Source: Apteryx mantelli (Eukaryota; Chordata; Aves; Apterygiformes; Apterygidae). From it: 64,000 bases of DNA. This document shows positions 12,100 to 25,121 of the stretch, piece by piece (positions within the stretch are counted from its first letter, which is position 1; each line of letters starts with the position of its first letter). The stretch covers positions 5,881,424 to 5,945,423 of the forward strand of contig NC_089979.1 of assembly GCF_036417845.1 (NCBI RefSeq). The letters are read 5' to 3'. The notes beneath the pieces were generated by a model. The model was not told the origin of the DNA. It did no database searches and was given only the letters and a program-made list of their open reading frames with translations. Both the position numbers and the translations under genes were made by a program.

Positions 12100-12505
12100 G
12101 CTGTCCTCTGCTCGCCGGTCGGCAGTCTGAATTTCGTGGGTCTTGGCGAATAACCTGTGCACTGCCCAGTGCACCGGTGCCAGTATTCAAACCAGCCCCG
12201 CGCCGGGTGCATCTGCCTGCGGGCGGAAGTTTCAGCGGTGCCTACGTGTTCTCCTGGGCCCGGCGGGAGGCGAGCGCTGGCGTCACCCGAGCCGTAATCA
12301 CGGGAGGCACCGCGCCGGGGATAGCCCTTTCCACAGCTGTGGTGGCCCTGAGGCTACTTTGGTCCTTGGAAGGGTGCAGCCTTCCAGGGCCTGGTCCCAA
12401 GTTCTGCCCACATCCTGCCTTTCCCTGCCAATTTACTCGCAGGGCTGTAGTCTGCGAGAAAGGCGTTCTTCCCTGCCTCGGGACAGAGCTCAGAAGTAAG
12501 GTAGG
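12100..12505. promoter_or_regulatory. Small CpG-rich patch, candidate alternative promoter or enhancer
   Basis: Between about 12,110 and 12,330 CpG dinucleotides become dense (roughly twenty in 210 bases, for example CCCCGCGCCGGG and CCCGGCGGGAGGCGAGCG), against a CpG-poor AT-rich background. A donor-like GAA|GTAAGG lies near 12,496 with another, AAG|GTAGGT, at 12,501. Long open frames on the + strand (187 and 118 codons) reflect GC-rich composition; neither shows a recognisable domain. The patch could be an alternative COL22A1 first exon or an intronic regulatory element. Confidence 0.4.
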
Positions 12506-12858
12506 TCTTACGTGGCTGAGAACGCCGCTCCTGCGTGGTAGGCAAAATGATTTCCCCTCCTCTCACTCTTTTCCTCAGTTGGGTAACAGGAGAAAATAGT
12601 CCATTCCTAGATGAAATCTTTGCTTTTCCCTTAGAAATGTTCCTTTCGCTGTGAGATTCAAGCTATACGATGGCAACGTTGCTATTTATAACCTGTGGTG
12701 AAGAGAAATCTCTCATTAAATAAAAGGGTCATCTTAGAGTAGCTGTTGAATAGACTTAAGATGATTTGGTAATATATTTATTTTAAGAACTTGTCCTCTG
12801 CAGACGGGTGGGTCAACCTCAGCGTCAGGGTCTGTGCTGCTTCATTCTTACTTTGTTC

Positions 12859-12933
12859 TAGTGTAATTCCATTTTATTTTGTTTGGTTTGGTCTGGTTTT
12901 TTTTTTTTTTTTTTTTTTTTTTGGATTACACTA
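12859..12933. repeat. Poly(T) and GGTTT tract flanked by an inverted repeat
   Basis: A run of 26 T (12897-12922), preceded by GTTTGGTTTGGTCTGG, is bracketed by TAGTGTAATTCC (12859-12870) and GGATTACACTA (12923-12933). The arms are reverse complements apart from one extra T. The layout could fold into a hairpin with an unpaired T-rich loop, or may mark the edges of a small degraded insertion. Confidence 0.7.
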
Positions 12934-15900
12934 ATACCTAGAGTTGCAGCTGCACATCGGGATGGAGTCAGGCTCTGAGATCTTGAAGATGTGCTGTTAC
13001 AAAGAAATAAGTGATTCCTGCCATTTGGAATACGATTAAACTGAAATGTGTTAAGCTTGAATACTTAGCCTGCACTTGCATGATCTTTCCAATAACTCAT
13101 GTTCCTTTGAAGCCGTTTCGTTGTCCTGACTTTCCTGTTCTTGAATTGTTGCCAGTTAAATTGAGTCCTCCTGGTGCAGTTCATAGGCTGCAGTCATAAA
13201 GCTGAAGCTCTTTTACACTGGTATGTGGGAAAGAAATCTTTTTGCCTCTAGGATATTAGGAACAAGATGACAACTTGTGAATATTTTCCAGGTATCATAA
13301 TGCTTTAATATATTGGAATGTTTAATAACATTGGTGATAACATCACAACAATATGTGAAGACAGACAGTCATTCTGTTGCACAGAATAGCTGCTAGCTTA
13401 AGATGGACAAGGAAAATCTTAATGATGAAACCTCTGTTCTATCTGTTAAATTTGGTCTTTGTCTTTTAATTCTTTCAAGCTTAAAGACACTTCATTTGAA
13501 AAATATGCAAGAATAGGGAAAACACTAGTCTGATGGCTATTCAGTGGCATTGCTGTGTATATAATTGAATGCTTTATGAAAGTAATGGTCTAACTTTTAT
13601 AAAAAACATCCCAAAGCAAAGCTTTTAGAGGAATCTAACAGCATACTATGAAAATCTATTTTTTTTTATGATGGTCTCTTTCTAATTAGTGAAGTCACAG
13701 ATGAGTTAGACAAGCTGTTACACGTGAGTAAATGAATCAATATGTCAAACTGATATGATGGTGTGTAAAGGTAAGAAGGGGTCCGTTGTTAGTGAGAGGA
13801 GGCAAGGGGAATGTGAGAGCGGATGTCCCTTGCAGTTATCTCTGACAAACATTTTTCCACAAACTTCGGAAAGGGAGGTCCGTGTCAAGAAGGAAGAGCT
13901 CTATTATGGTTTTGATCTTTTCTATGTTTCATGCTTCTCAGAGGGAAATAAAATTCTGTCATCTCAAAAGGGAGACCAAACGTGAAGTGTGAGCGCACTT
14001 CTTTCTCAGAGTGACTTCAGACTCAAAGCTGTGGTTCATACAGACAAGAGTACCAGAGCTAAACCTATAACATTTTTCTATTCAGATGGTACATTCAAAG
14101 AATAGAGGAAACCATAAGTATTCTCACCTGGTCGTAGATAGCTATCTCAAGGGAAAAAAAACCCTTCAACAGTTAAATTTCAAACATGTATCGTATGATG
14201 CCAATCATATAGAGAAGACCATCCCACGGAAGGGCATAGTTTATGTGAGATGAACAGAGTTTAGTGTACAGAAGAGAGAACAGAGTAAAGTGTATGAACA
14301 GAGAATATAGAACAGAACTTTCATATTTCAAGTAGTGTTGAAGTTTATTGCTATACTGCACTTTGCACTGGAAATAAAAGTAGCAAGGCCAGGATTCTAA
14401 TACAGCAAACATTTCTCCAGAGCTAACAATTTAGGGCTGTTAAGCAAGGATTATTTCTTTTCCCATCCCCTTTAGAGAGTTTTGGGACTTACATCAGTTA
14501 CTGCTTTATTGTAATTCTACTTGGATGTCAGATTTGCCTGAGAGATGTAAGTCATTGTGCCGGTGTGGCATTTCACTGGAAACGAAGGACACAGTTCAGC
14601 AGTTTCAATTTAAGCATGCTGAATTTTTGAGACAAAATTCCATCCTAAAATTTAGGAATCACCCCAGCAACTCGCATGCCCTGCATGCCAAGTGGAAGTG
14701 CAGTGGTGGAAGCTGAATGGAGGGCAGTATTGCATTGGAAGTCCTGAACGTCTCCACTAAGTTAAATACGTAAATAGTGGATGAAAAATGCACTTTTGTA
14801 GGTAGCTTTAAAAAAATGTTCTCTAGTAAAAATACAGTGAATGCAGTTGCTACAGCTACCAGCAGGGCTTTGTGAAGAACTTCTTGTAATACTTATTCTT
14901 TAGTTGTATACAAATGTGTAGTTTTTCTCAGTCTGAGGATTCAGCATCACTTTGTGTTTAGGTTCTCTCCTAAAGCATTTAAACTACACTGGTAGGCAGC
15001 AGAAATGTTTAAAGTTTCTGGAGGTAATAGAAAAAGGAGAGGTACTATGCTGATATTGAGAATTAATTTTTTATCTTTATTGCACAAATGAAACATTGCT
15101 AATGTAGCTGAGCTAGTGTTTTATTTCATTTCTTATTTGTTTGTCTATTTGGGGTTCATTTTAGGCTAAGAAATAGCTATAGCATTGTGGGGCTTCATGT
15201 TTGCCTTACTAGGGAAAAAACCCCAAACTCCTGGTATATTAACCACTAGCCTACTAGAAAGTGTTGCAGATTAAAGCATGATGAAATTTAAGGACACAGG
15301 AAACAGAAGATGAATGAATTCATTCTAGAGATCAAGTACATTGGGTCATGGTAACTAAGCACTTGAAAAACTTCCTAGTTCCGGTGCAGGGAATGTTCTG
15401 TCTCATAAATCAAGACTGATGATTCTCCAGAGCAGGAAAAGTACTGCAGCTTTTGTACGAGGTATAGACTAGATTCTGGTATTATGAAGAAAAATTTTGG
15501 ACTTATGTTAGCTATAAGGTCAGATTGCACATAATCGTCCCCTTTCTCTGTAATGATGTATAAATAAGAGTTGTTCTCTGAATGCGTTGACATGAATATG
15601 AAAAACTTCCGTACACTAAATTCGGTCCTACACATACCCATGGAAAACAAGAGGTGTAAGTCACCTGTTCTTACTCAACAAAGAACAGGCAGTCAGTCAT
15701 GCTAACACAGAGACAGAACAGGAAGACAAGCAAAATCCCGTAATCTTTTTTTTAAATTGAAATCAAAAGAATTACTCAAAACACAAAGGCAACAGTTTGA
15801 TTAAGACAGTTACTCTTCAGAGAGCAACTGCACTTGAAATGTTTGCTTATCTGTGTGTATGGTGAATTTATGTGCTCGTCTGCCCATCATCTGCCCAACT

Positions 15901-18900
15901 TGAGGGTGCATTAGTACTCGTTAGTACTTTGCCGGGAAATGGAAAGCTAAGGAAAATATGGATTGTTGCTCTCTGGGGCAGGAGACCTAGTGAAAAAAGA
16001 CATGGAAATGGTCAGGGTACTCAGTGCTTTTTTTAACCTTTGTTTTTACCGGTGAGGTGTGTCCTCAGGCCTCCAGGTCCCTGAGCCTACCTGCAGAGTC
16101 AGTGAGAGTGAAGCATTACCCACTGGCATTTAAGACAGCTGAACATAGGGGCTGACTTCATCCAATGAAGTTTGTGGGTACAGAAAACTCAAACTGAAAT
16201 TTAGCCCTTTAGACGGTTCAAGATTCCATGAATGCCCTTTTAGTTCCCATGTCCATAAAGATTCATGTGGAAATGGACTAAATCCTGCATAGGATGTTCT
16301 TAACCTCTCTTCATGTAAGGTAGTGTAATATTTTCAAGTTCAAAAGGGCATTGCGTTTCCTAGATCTGTATTGGTCCTTCTACTCAAACAAGTTTTTCTA
16401 ACATAGTTTTATCATGCAGGAGATGTATCTTTCTCTCTAGACATGCTTCTTCTGTCCCCCTGTTAGACAAGACTTTCTACTCTACACTTTTCACCCTCTG
16501 CCTCTTAACTCGCTATTGTTTTCTATTATTAGTATTACTGTCTGTTAGTGGTTACTATAGTTACTTCTTTAGGAAGAGGTAAAATCAATCTGGCTATGGA
16601 ATTGCTTTTTTTATACCCATGAAATAGAAAGGGAACCCATCTGGAGGAGTTCAGGTGTAAAAACACCTACAGTATAAAGTTAGACATCTACAGTCTAAAC
16701 TTAGATGAGATAAATCTCAATGAAAGTCCTGCAGTGTCTTGAGAGTTAGCCTAGTGTGAGAGAGCATCTTATATTCATCTGTAAAATCCATAAAAGGAGC
16801 ATATGTCTTTTGATTTAAGTTCTAAAGAGGCAGCACTGCTATCAAAGTGGGTGGACTACAGTATCTCTTTTCCTTTTCTACAATTCTTTCTCTATCAAAT
16901 CTCCAATTTTCTGCTTTTTATCCTTTTCCTGGTAGCTACTGTATGTCCTGCCATCTGATCCTGGAACCCTCATTTTCAGTTGTCTCTCTTTTTAAGGAAA
17001 TATTGCTTTTCTGATGTAATCATACAACCTTTTGCCATTTATCTGAATTGGCTCTGTAGGAGAAAAGAACGCATGAGAACAGAGCACATATAGTTATAGT
17101 ATTTTAATGTACCTAAAGACCAGTGTCCTATCCCTGAGATAACAATTCAGTCTGCAGGGTTGTCATAGGTTTGGAAGTAATGGAAATTTTGAAAATTTTT
17201 GAGTCCTTATCCAGTTGAAAATATCCTTCCTACACTCATTGAATACAACTTCTGACATTTACTACTGCTAACCCAATATCTATTATTTTAATGTACAAAT
17301 TCAGGGTATTACATATGAAGAGGAAAGGGCAGGAGGGGAACAAGTAACTTTCTAAGTTGCAGGTCTTTTTGAGACAGCTTGGTGTCATGGGTCTTCCTAC
17401 GGTTAATTACAAGAATTTGTGGTATGAAGAAATGAGGTTTGGTGTTTGAGTGTTGGTGTTGTTCTGTGATTCATCCACACAACTCCTTATATTCCTTTGT
17501 TTCCTGTATGGCTCTTTCCATTTCTGCTCTCTTTCCTGCAAGAAAGTCACCACCATTTTTAACACCTGTGGAATGAATTAAAAGGAAGCAAGCAGGATGG
17601 AGGGGATGGGATGGGCATTGAGATGGTTCAAAATCCTTCCAGTGAATGTCAGGATTATTGACCTGACACTGTCCCTTCAGCCTGAAGCACAGAAAGGTGG
17701 AACCAGCTGTTGTGCAGGGGTGTCAGATAGTGACCTTTCCTACCAGCTAGTACAGGATAGACCTCCTGTGTCTAGCAGCTGCCTGTGTCTTTCGGTTTCT
17801 TATCCTCTCTGTGGGAGTGGCAGTGGTGGTGAGAGCCATTCATGGCAGAAAGCAAGGGAAGTTTGCATACTTATTCTGGCTACAATTCTTTCTTACTTCA
17901 TTTACAGCTTCCAGACACCTACTTGATAAACTCCTTTTAATTGTCTTCCTCATCTGCTGCCTGTTTTTCCTCTAACAGCCCTGGAAGCAGCAATGCCAGG
18001 AAAAGGGACAGGGGCTGAAATTTGCTGCAGGTCTCCCACTGCCAAGATCAACTGTTCATGGGGCCATAACTCTGTCTGTGTTGCATTCAGAAATTGAGGG
18101 GAGTGAACTGTATTTTGTCGCAATCTCAGACTTAGGATCTTTGTGACACTGGACAAACTCTGCTTCTGCTTGATTCCTGTGCGTTCCCCCTACCTGCTGG
18201 TTCTGTTTTAATGGTGGCCACAGTACTGGGCAGAGATAGCTGAGTGAGATGTCAAGGATGTGGCGCTCAGTTTGCCTTGACTCAAAGTTGGTGCCTGGGT
18301 CAAGGCTGTGCTTCTTATTTCTCCTTTGACTTGAAAGGATTCTACGGTGGTGGTGAAGACACCAGTAGTGCAAACCTCTGTGGTCAAAGAAAATGAATCT
18401 TCTCCTAGCCCCAGCTCCTTCCATGAGAAAAAGAAACATTTGAGATCAGTGCGAAAAAGGAGTTGGGTGACATTTAGGCACCTGTTTCCAAGATTTTCAT
18501 TCTCAAATCCTTCATACAACCTCCTAACTCTGCAGACACCTAAACTGCTTTCCTCTTACTTTAGAGTTCTGTTCCTGGGTCATGCAATTATGAGAAATAA
18601 ACAGTAGATCCTAAATGGGCTCCAGTCTCACTTTGTATTCCAGATAGTTCCCTAAATGCGTGGCTGCTATTTCTATTAACCTAGAATTGCTTTCTACACT
18701 GGGGCCCTGCTGCAGTACAGAGATAAAGAATGGCCTTATTCCAGAATATCTGGTAGCAGAGGTTTGCCTTCAACCTGCTATTTCCTTATCAGTTCAACTG
18801 TCCTTTGTCTTGTTTTAAAAGAGAGTAGACAATGCTTGTTCTCAGTATGCAAGAGTGTGGAGATATTCAGCTTGGGTGGATTTCAGGCAGTGGATCCTGA

Positions 18901-21900
18901 ACAGGGGACAGTACCTCCTGTGAATGTTGAGTAACTTGCAAGAAATTGGAGGGCCATCAACCTGTTGGAAATGTGGAGGAGAGATTCAACCACACGGTGG
19001 GAGTAGGAGGCATGTATATTCCTGTATTTGGGAAATTTTCTGTCATATGGACAGTTCAGCAGAAGAGTGGGGAAGTGGTGGGTGAGTGCATGGTACATTT
19101 CGAATTAGTGTAGCCGTGTTAACAAGCTTTACAGTGAGAGACAATTGTTATGAGCTCATTTCTGGAGCTTTTAAGGATTCTGGTAATCCTTATCCATGCC
19201 GTTATGAAAGGCATAGGGCAAGGAATCCTAAGAAGTTCTTCCTTGCATTGGCCCTAGTAGGACTTCTGGGAAATACTCTCGCCAGACTCCTTTTTGTTAG
19301 GAAAAATGTTGCCTATTTTCCAAACGGATTTAGGCTGTTACCCCGTTCCAATTCCTGGCTCCAGCTCTCTTAGCTGACTATATAAAGCCATGACATATGG
19401 ACCTTTTTACTGACATAATCCTCTACTGTACTAAAAAGGAAAAGATTAGGTTTCATTCCAGGAGCTGGAAGAACGTCCATGAAGATATAAAAAGCACAAA
19501 ATGGTCTCCGTATGAGTAAAGCATCGTCATATTGAATAGCCTCGAGGTGCTCAGTGTTAAAGGTTTCTTCCTAATAGTTAATGCAGGCTGGAACAGCTAT
19601 GTCTGTGCTTGAGAGGAAATGAGATTTGTGTGACTTTCCCCATACAGCTTATTGGGTTTAGGGCAAAGGACTGGTGTTCTGTGACCTGTAATACGTCTAC
19701 ATACTCCACACACTAAGGACAGTCTGAGCATGTAGTATTGGCGACATGCCTCGAGATTTTCTACTCCACAGCAAAATGTTTCTGCAGTTTTTTTGCTTTA
19801 GCCGTGGAGTTCATTTTCATCCTTTTCTTACTTACATCACTCCTAATTAAACTGGATATCCTGCAGCCAGCAGTGGATGGTTAATTAAATGTCTGAATTG
19901 GGCTCCTCTTCCAGTGAGGAGGCCAGTGAATAGGGGTAGTTGAAATCTATTATCCTAAACAGTCAGTGTGCTTTGTATTACATGCTGGTGGTGGACTTTT
20001 CAGTTCTAATATATATGTATACTACATACCGTGTTTCAGTGACCACAGGAGAGACATTTTGGATTTGTGTTCCTAAGTTTAAAAGAAACAAGCAAGGGAT
20101 ACGGACGAAGCTTTCTATCGTAGCTAGGATGGGATGGTGCATAATAAGGATGGGTGAGTTGTGCAGCTGCTATTGAGTCATGTAGTTTGGAGTGTGTGTT
20201 CCTCTCCAGCAAGTCCATCCTCTTTGATAATTTATTATGTATCTAATCATTTTCTTGTGTTAATATGTACAAGATTCAAATACACGTTGGTCCCAGTAGA
20301 CCAGGCGCTGCAGAGATATAATAGGTACTAGCGCACTGTGTAAATGACTTGCAGTCTACATGACTCAAATGATATATTTTGGGACATTTGGGGGAAAGGA
20401 GAGGATAGTTCCAAAATAAGATTACAAGAAGTTGGTTGACAAGTCTCAAGTCCTCTTCCCAATTTCCTGGTCTTTGCTAAAGAGGTTCAGGCTAGTACTT
20501 TCCAGAAGAAACTACTCCCACAGAGCAGTCATTCCATGTTACCAGTATGCAACCTGGTGAGTCCATCTTGCTGGAGGCAAACCCTGCCTAATCCTGGGGA
20601 CTCGCACCCTCTGTGTGCTGTCTAGGAATGAATAATCTAGTACTCCTGAACTGCGTTCTCCATGGGATGGCTGCTGGACCCCCTGAAATCAGTCTTAGCA
20701 CTAGCGAGAATTAAGGAAAAAATAAAAGTAAATTTATTCTAGCAGTAAGGCAGCACTGAGAAACTAGTTGCTGGATCTGGATACTGCTATACAGAAGTGT
20801 GCATCTTGAAGCATTGACCTGATACTTCATTTTTAAATTCAGGATATTCTTCCTGTCTTGTCAGCAAGTAAACCCGAGGAAAGAAGCTGGCTGGCAGTAT
20901 GAGCACTGCAGATACTGGGGCCTGCTTCTTGGGCAAACCCTGTTTTCCAGGCATTGTCTTCCCAAGTACGAAGCCCGGGATAGGCAAAGCTTCCCTTTAT
21001 GAGCTGCCCTAATCCCATGGACCCCACGTACACTCTGAGACATTTCCTGTCAGTCTTTGTTGTGATAATTATTTCAATCATTATTTCAATTTGTAACTTG
21101 CCTGCTAATAGGACAGCGTTTTATACAGACCTTGTGATTGATGTGTAGAATTTCTTTTGAAATGGAAACTCCTTATTAGCTGAAGCGAGACAGGGTTAAG
21201 ACTTGCCTAGTCGATAAACACATGTGTTCATATGGTGCAATATGGATTCTTCTGACAAACTGATTAATGATGCCAAAGCATTTCTGAGTAGTTAAGCAAT
21301 TAGAACTGCCAGTTGTGACTTTCTCTACCATATCACTTGAGAACATGTTTTGTCAGTGCTGGTAAGGGGTGCAGCTTGTTTCTAGCTCCTGGTGGGTTAT
21401 GCTGGGAGACCGAGACAGCTGCACTGTGTGGCATGCCGCAAGTCTTGATTTACCCATTTGGCCAGATCTGAAGGTTTGGAGGACACGTTGTGGCTTCTGT
21501 CCTCTGTGTGCTCCTGTGGCAGCCGGAGCATTGGAAAACGGCGCATACCTAGGTCTTGTCCCATCAAAGACCTGGGACATAGACACAGCACGCAGCTCGT
21601 CCCACCATGTGAGTGCAATCTATTTGGATGAAAGGTAACAAGACAAATTTGAGGATGGCAGTGCGGGTTTGGTAGTGCCCTAAACACAGTCTGTAGGTTC
21701 TGGCGGATCCTATCTTAGAGATGTTTTGTCACAGACTAGTTTGTTTTTTGTTTTTAGCCGGTCAGCAGCAAGAGATTTCTAAGCTTGACATGCAAGAATA
21801 CAATTTAAATCTGGAGTTACTTTCTCAGCACAAATCTCTGAAAAGTTAAACTTGGAGCTATTGCATCAAGGTTTAAGCCTGCAGACACTGTGTGGCTGCA

Positions 21901-22902
21901 GCAGGCAAAAATACATTACAAAGTCCTCAACTGGTACTTAGGGTATTTTAGAATTGCAGCAATTTGGCAGGCGACCAGTAATAGCTCGTCTTAAAGCGTC
22001 TGTGGTAGATGCATTTACAAAAGGATCAATTTGAGGGATGCGTGATCTAAGCATAGGTTAAGGAGTCAGGAACTGCTGAATTGTAATTCTGATTCTTTCT
22101 ATCAGTTTTTCCTGTGGGTGCACATGCAATGCAAAGGAGGCTAAAAGAACATTTTTAAAGTTACAAAGTGGAGCATGGAGAAGTTAGGAAGTGCCAGTGC
22201 AGGCTTAATCCAGTCCCCCTGGCGTATGCCTTATGACCTTCTAAGACTCTTGGTTACGCTAATGTGTGGGGTTTTTTTCTTTTTTTTTTCATGTGATTCC
22301 TGGCTCATTCAGTATCCTGGACAGACTTCAGTGACTTAGCAAACAATGACTTATTTACTATTTTTTCCCACCTAATTGTTCAATATGTACTTTATTATCA
22401 CACAAAAATCTTTCTAAATCCAGAAATATTAATCTGTCGTGGGCCCTGATAGTTCCAGTACCAAGTACTTCATAGTAGTAATGCATTTCCGCTGAGGCAA
22501 ACAGCTGGTGGTTTTGTGTCCTCTGCTCATCTTTCCCACTGCCCCATTTCTTCTCCTCTGAAACTGCAGACCACTTTGGCTAGCTTTCATGCTAACCCTC
22601 TTCGTGGGACTGATCTGTTTTTTTAGGGTTCCAGATAGAGGTGGTTCTTGAGACACGAGACTGGAAAAGAAGAGAAGAAATGTCTCGGACCCCACAGCCT
22701 CACCATTATTTAGAGCAGACTTTGGTGAGCTGTTCACTAGCAGGGTGCATGAACGTCCCCATCCAACAAGCTGTGGAATTGCTGAGAGCCTCCTCCTTGC
22801 TTTCAGCAGATTTTGGATCAGCTCTAATTGAACAAAATACCTCAGGAGCTACTCTGATGTTAACATAGGATTTTCTGCTCTGTTATTCACATGGGTTTTG
22901 AC

Positions 22903-22967
22903 ATAATGCCCACTGAAATCAATGACCCTTCTTTCATTAACTACAGTTGGCTTTGGATCAGGCCTAG
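22903..22967. mobile_element. Ancient L3/CR1-like repeat tail
   Basis: CCCACTGAAATCAATGACCC followed by TTGGCTTTGGATCAGGCCTA resembles the dispersed sauropsid/amniote repeat tail built from CCCATTGAAGTCAATGGGAG and GGCTTTGGATCAGGCCC. The same signature recurs in diverged form at 28225-28262 and 37998-38035. Family assignment is tentative. Confidence 0.45.
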
Positions 22968-25075
22968 AAAGATGCATGTCTTCCAGAGATGCCATCGGAT
23001 TATTTCTTTAAAAAGCATCAAACAAAGATATATGATGGTATGGGCTGATCGAGAGAGGAAAAAAAAAAAAGAAAATTCCATCTCTCTTTTACATGGTCTG
23101 CTTCCTGCTCATATCAGCAATAATTTAGATAATTAAATTGCTCAGTTCAGTAGTTGGACGAGACGCGATCAACAAGCTGACTCAACTAAGATGTCAAATG
23201 TATTAGTGTTCCATTTTTTTTTTTTAAAGCTGTATAATTGAACACCATCTTTTCACCCTGGGCTAACCTCTACTTCAGAGGAGCATACTGAAGACATTTA
23301 AAATCAAATTATGAATGCCAGCACAGTTAGAACATTTATATGGTGTCTGGTGATGTTTCATGGCAGCAGGCGAATGGGTGAAATTAAGCAAAATAATAAT
23401 ATTACCTCCCCCCCCCGAATATAACAGTAAGATGAACAGTGCAGTGTTATGATTTAGTAAAGCATACCCTCCAGCAAAAGTTCAGATATGTTAACGAGCA
23501 TGCTAAAGTCCATAACTAGACATGCTTTTTACATTCAGCCTCGAATCATTGATCTTTGCACTGTCCCTGCAGGGTCTTTGAACTTTTGCTGGCATGAGGT
23601 ATAAGCAGTTTTATTAGATCATGCTGCTGAAATGCTTATCTTCCTATTGACTCCAGAGTTGTTGTTTTTTTTATTAATGCAATTTTGTGACTGAATCGTT
23701 CCTCTGAAGGATGCAGTAGATCAGGGAAATTGGTTGTTTTTTTCCATCTCTAACTCACATGGTTTTTGGTGTGGGTGACGTCTCTAAAAACAGGACAGAA
23801 GAGCAGCATCTGGAGGGCCTGAGGTAGGGAATATCTAGCGCTTGTGTTTAAATCTCTTGTAGTAGAAATGCAGTGAAATTTTCCTCTCTGAGACATTCTT
23901 TGTATTTGTCCCTTCTTTTCCATTAATTTTTCTAGGATTGCATTTCTAAACACGCAGATTTATTTCTCTTCTTTCACACACGTTTCCCCTCCTTGGCTCC
24001 TGAATTACAAGAATATGACAGTATCATCTAAGAACCGGGGTTAGACCTGTGTCCCCGTGGTTGTTCTAAATCAGGCTCAGGCAGGATGAAGACAGAGGCA
24101 GTAGGATAGAAAACATTGCTTTCTTATTCACAATGAACAGGGACTTTTATTTTCCACATAAGCTGATGTCAGGGTATTCTTTGATGTCGGTTCTATGAGA
24201 AATAAAGCCACGTTAGAAAGCAAGCAGAAGGGACTCCAGCTAGGCAGTTCAGTTCTGGACCTGTACAATGTTTTTTGGACTGCAGAGTCATAGCTCTGTT
24301 CCTAGCAACCATAAGGCATAAAGCTCAAGAAGACAAAGCAGCATCCCTTAAAATGCGGGAGTGCAAGAGAAGCTGAACAGTGAGCAAAAGCAGAAAATGC
24401 TTTTGAGACAAGACCCAGTTCTTCTCCAGCTTTTTTTTTTTTTAATGCAGCTTTTTATGGACATACGATTCCTAAAGTGTGTTTATTTATTGTTTAAAAG
24501 CAGAGAGGCTTAGGCATGGATGCACACTGACCTAAAACTCTATACCAACCCCCCAGAAAATGCTGTACCGGCACTGGAGATTGTATAGAGCTGGTGTCTA
24601 TCATCTTCTGCATATTGTTTGTTCAGCTGTGAAGTGGTATGAATAGCTTAGTACTATGCCTGTATTTTAAGCGTAGAGAGCTCATGTTAACATTTAATAG
24701 CATGCTTTTCAGCCTGGATGCCTTTCCCACATGTTATTTGCATGTAGTCAGAATGATCCAGTTCTTTATCTCCCATTAAACTGTTAAAAGCAGGGCATCA
24801 GCTGCGGAGTTCGCAGTTTGGTAACAAACTTGGATGTGACAGGGTTTGTCAATTCTTTTTGGAAAACCACTTAGTACATCCACATGTGTTATCAGGGAAT
24901 CCCACAGTGATAAGCAGAAAAAACAGAGACATTGTCTTATGCCACTTTGAGGAAAAAATGCTGGACTATAGGCTGGACTAAACATATAAAAAAAACCAAA
25001 ACCAAATTGGCCACTTGGAATGGGGTCCACTAAACAGAACTGCTTGTTCTTGGGTCCCTCTGAAACCTAAACTTT

Positions 25076-25121
25076 CCCACTTGGTGGGAAATCAAGTGGG
25101 AAACCAAGAACCACTTGGTTT
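25076..25121. repeat. Two adjacent perfect 8-bp-stem hairpins
   Basis: CCCACTTG (25076-25083) pairs with CAAGTGGG (25093-25100). Immediately next, AAACCAAG (25101-25108) pairs with CTTGGTTT (25114-25121). The ACTTGG core is reused across this short stretch. Function is unknown. Confidence 0.8.

Larger units (their letters stand above)
736..12100. other. Gene-free stretch, putative start of COL22A1 intron 1
   Basis: I found no convincing exon here on either strand. The open frames are short (up to about 113 codons), have no recognisable domain and overlap frames on the other strand. The stretch contains oligo-T runs (for example 861-877 and 1825-1839) and fragments that resemble ancient amniote retroposons, listed separately. 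A strong polypyrimidine-plus-AG acceptor-like sequence ends at 840, but no matching exon follows. If 440-735 is the first exon, this is intronic; if the 12.1-12.5 kb CpG patch is the promoter instead, it is intergenic. Confidence 0.6.

Noticed and set aside
12036..12599. 187-codon and 118-codon frames in the CpG patch
   Set aside because: No domain, no paired splice sites and strong GC bias; best explained by composition.
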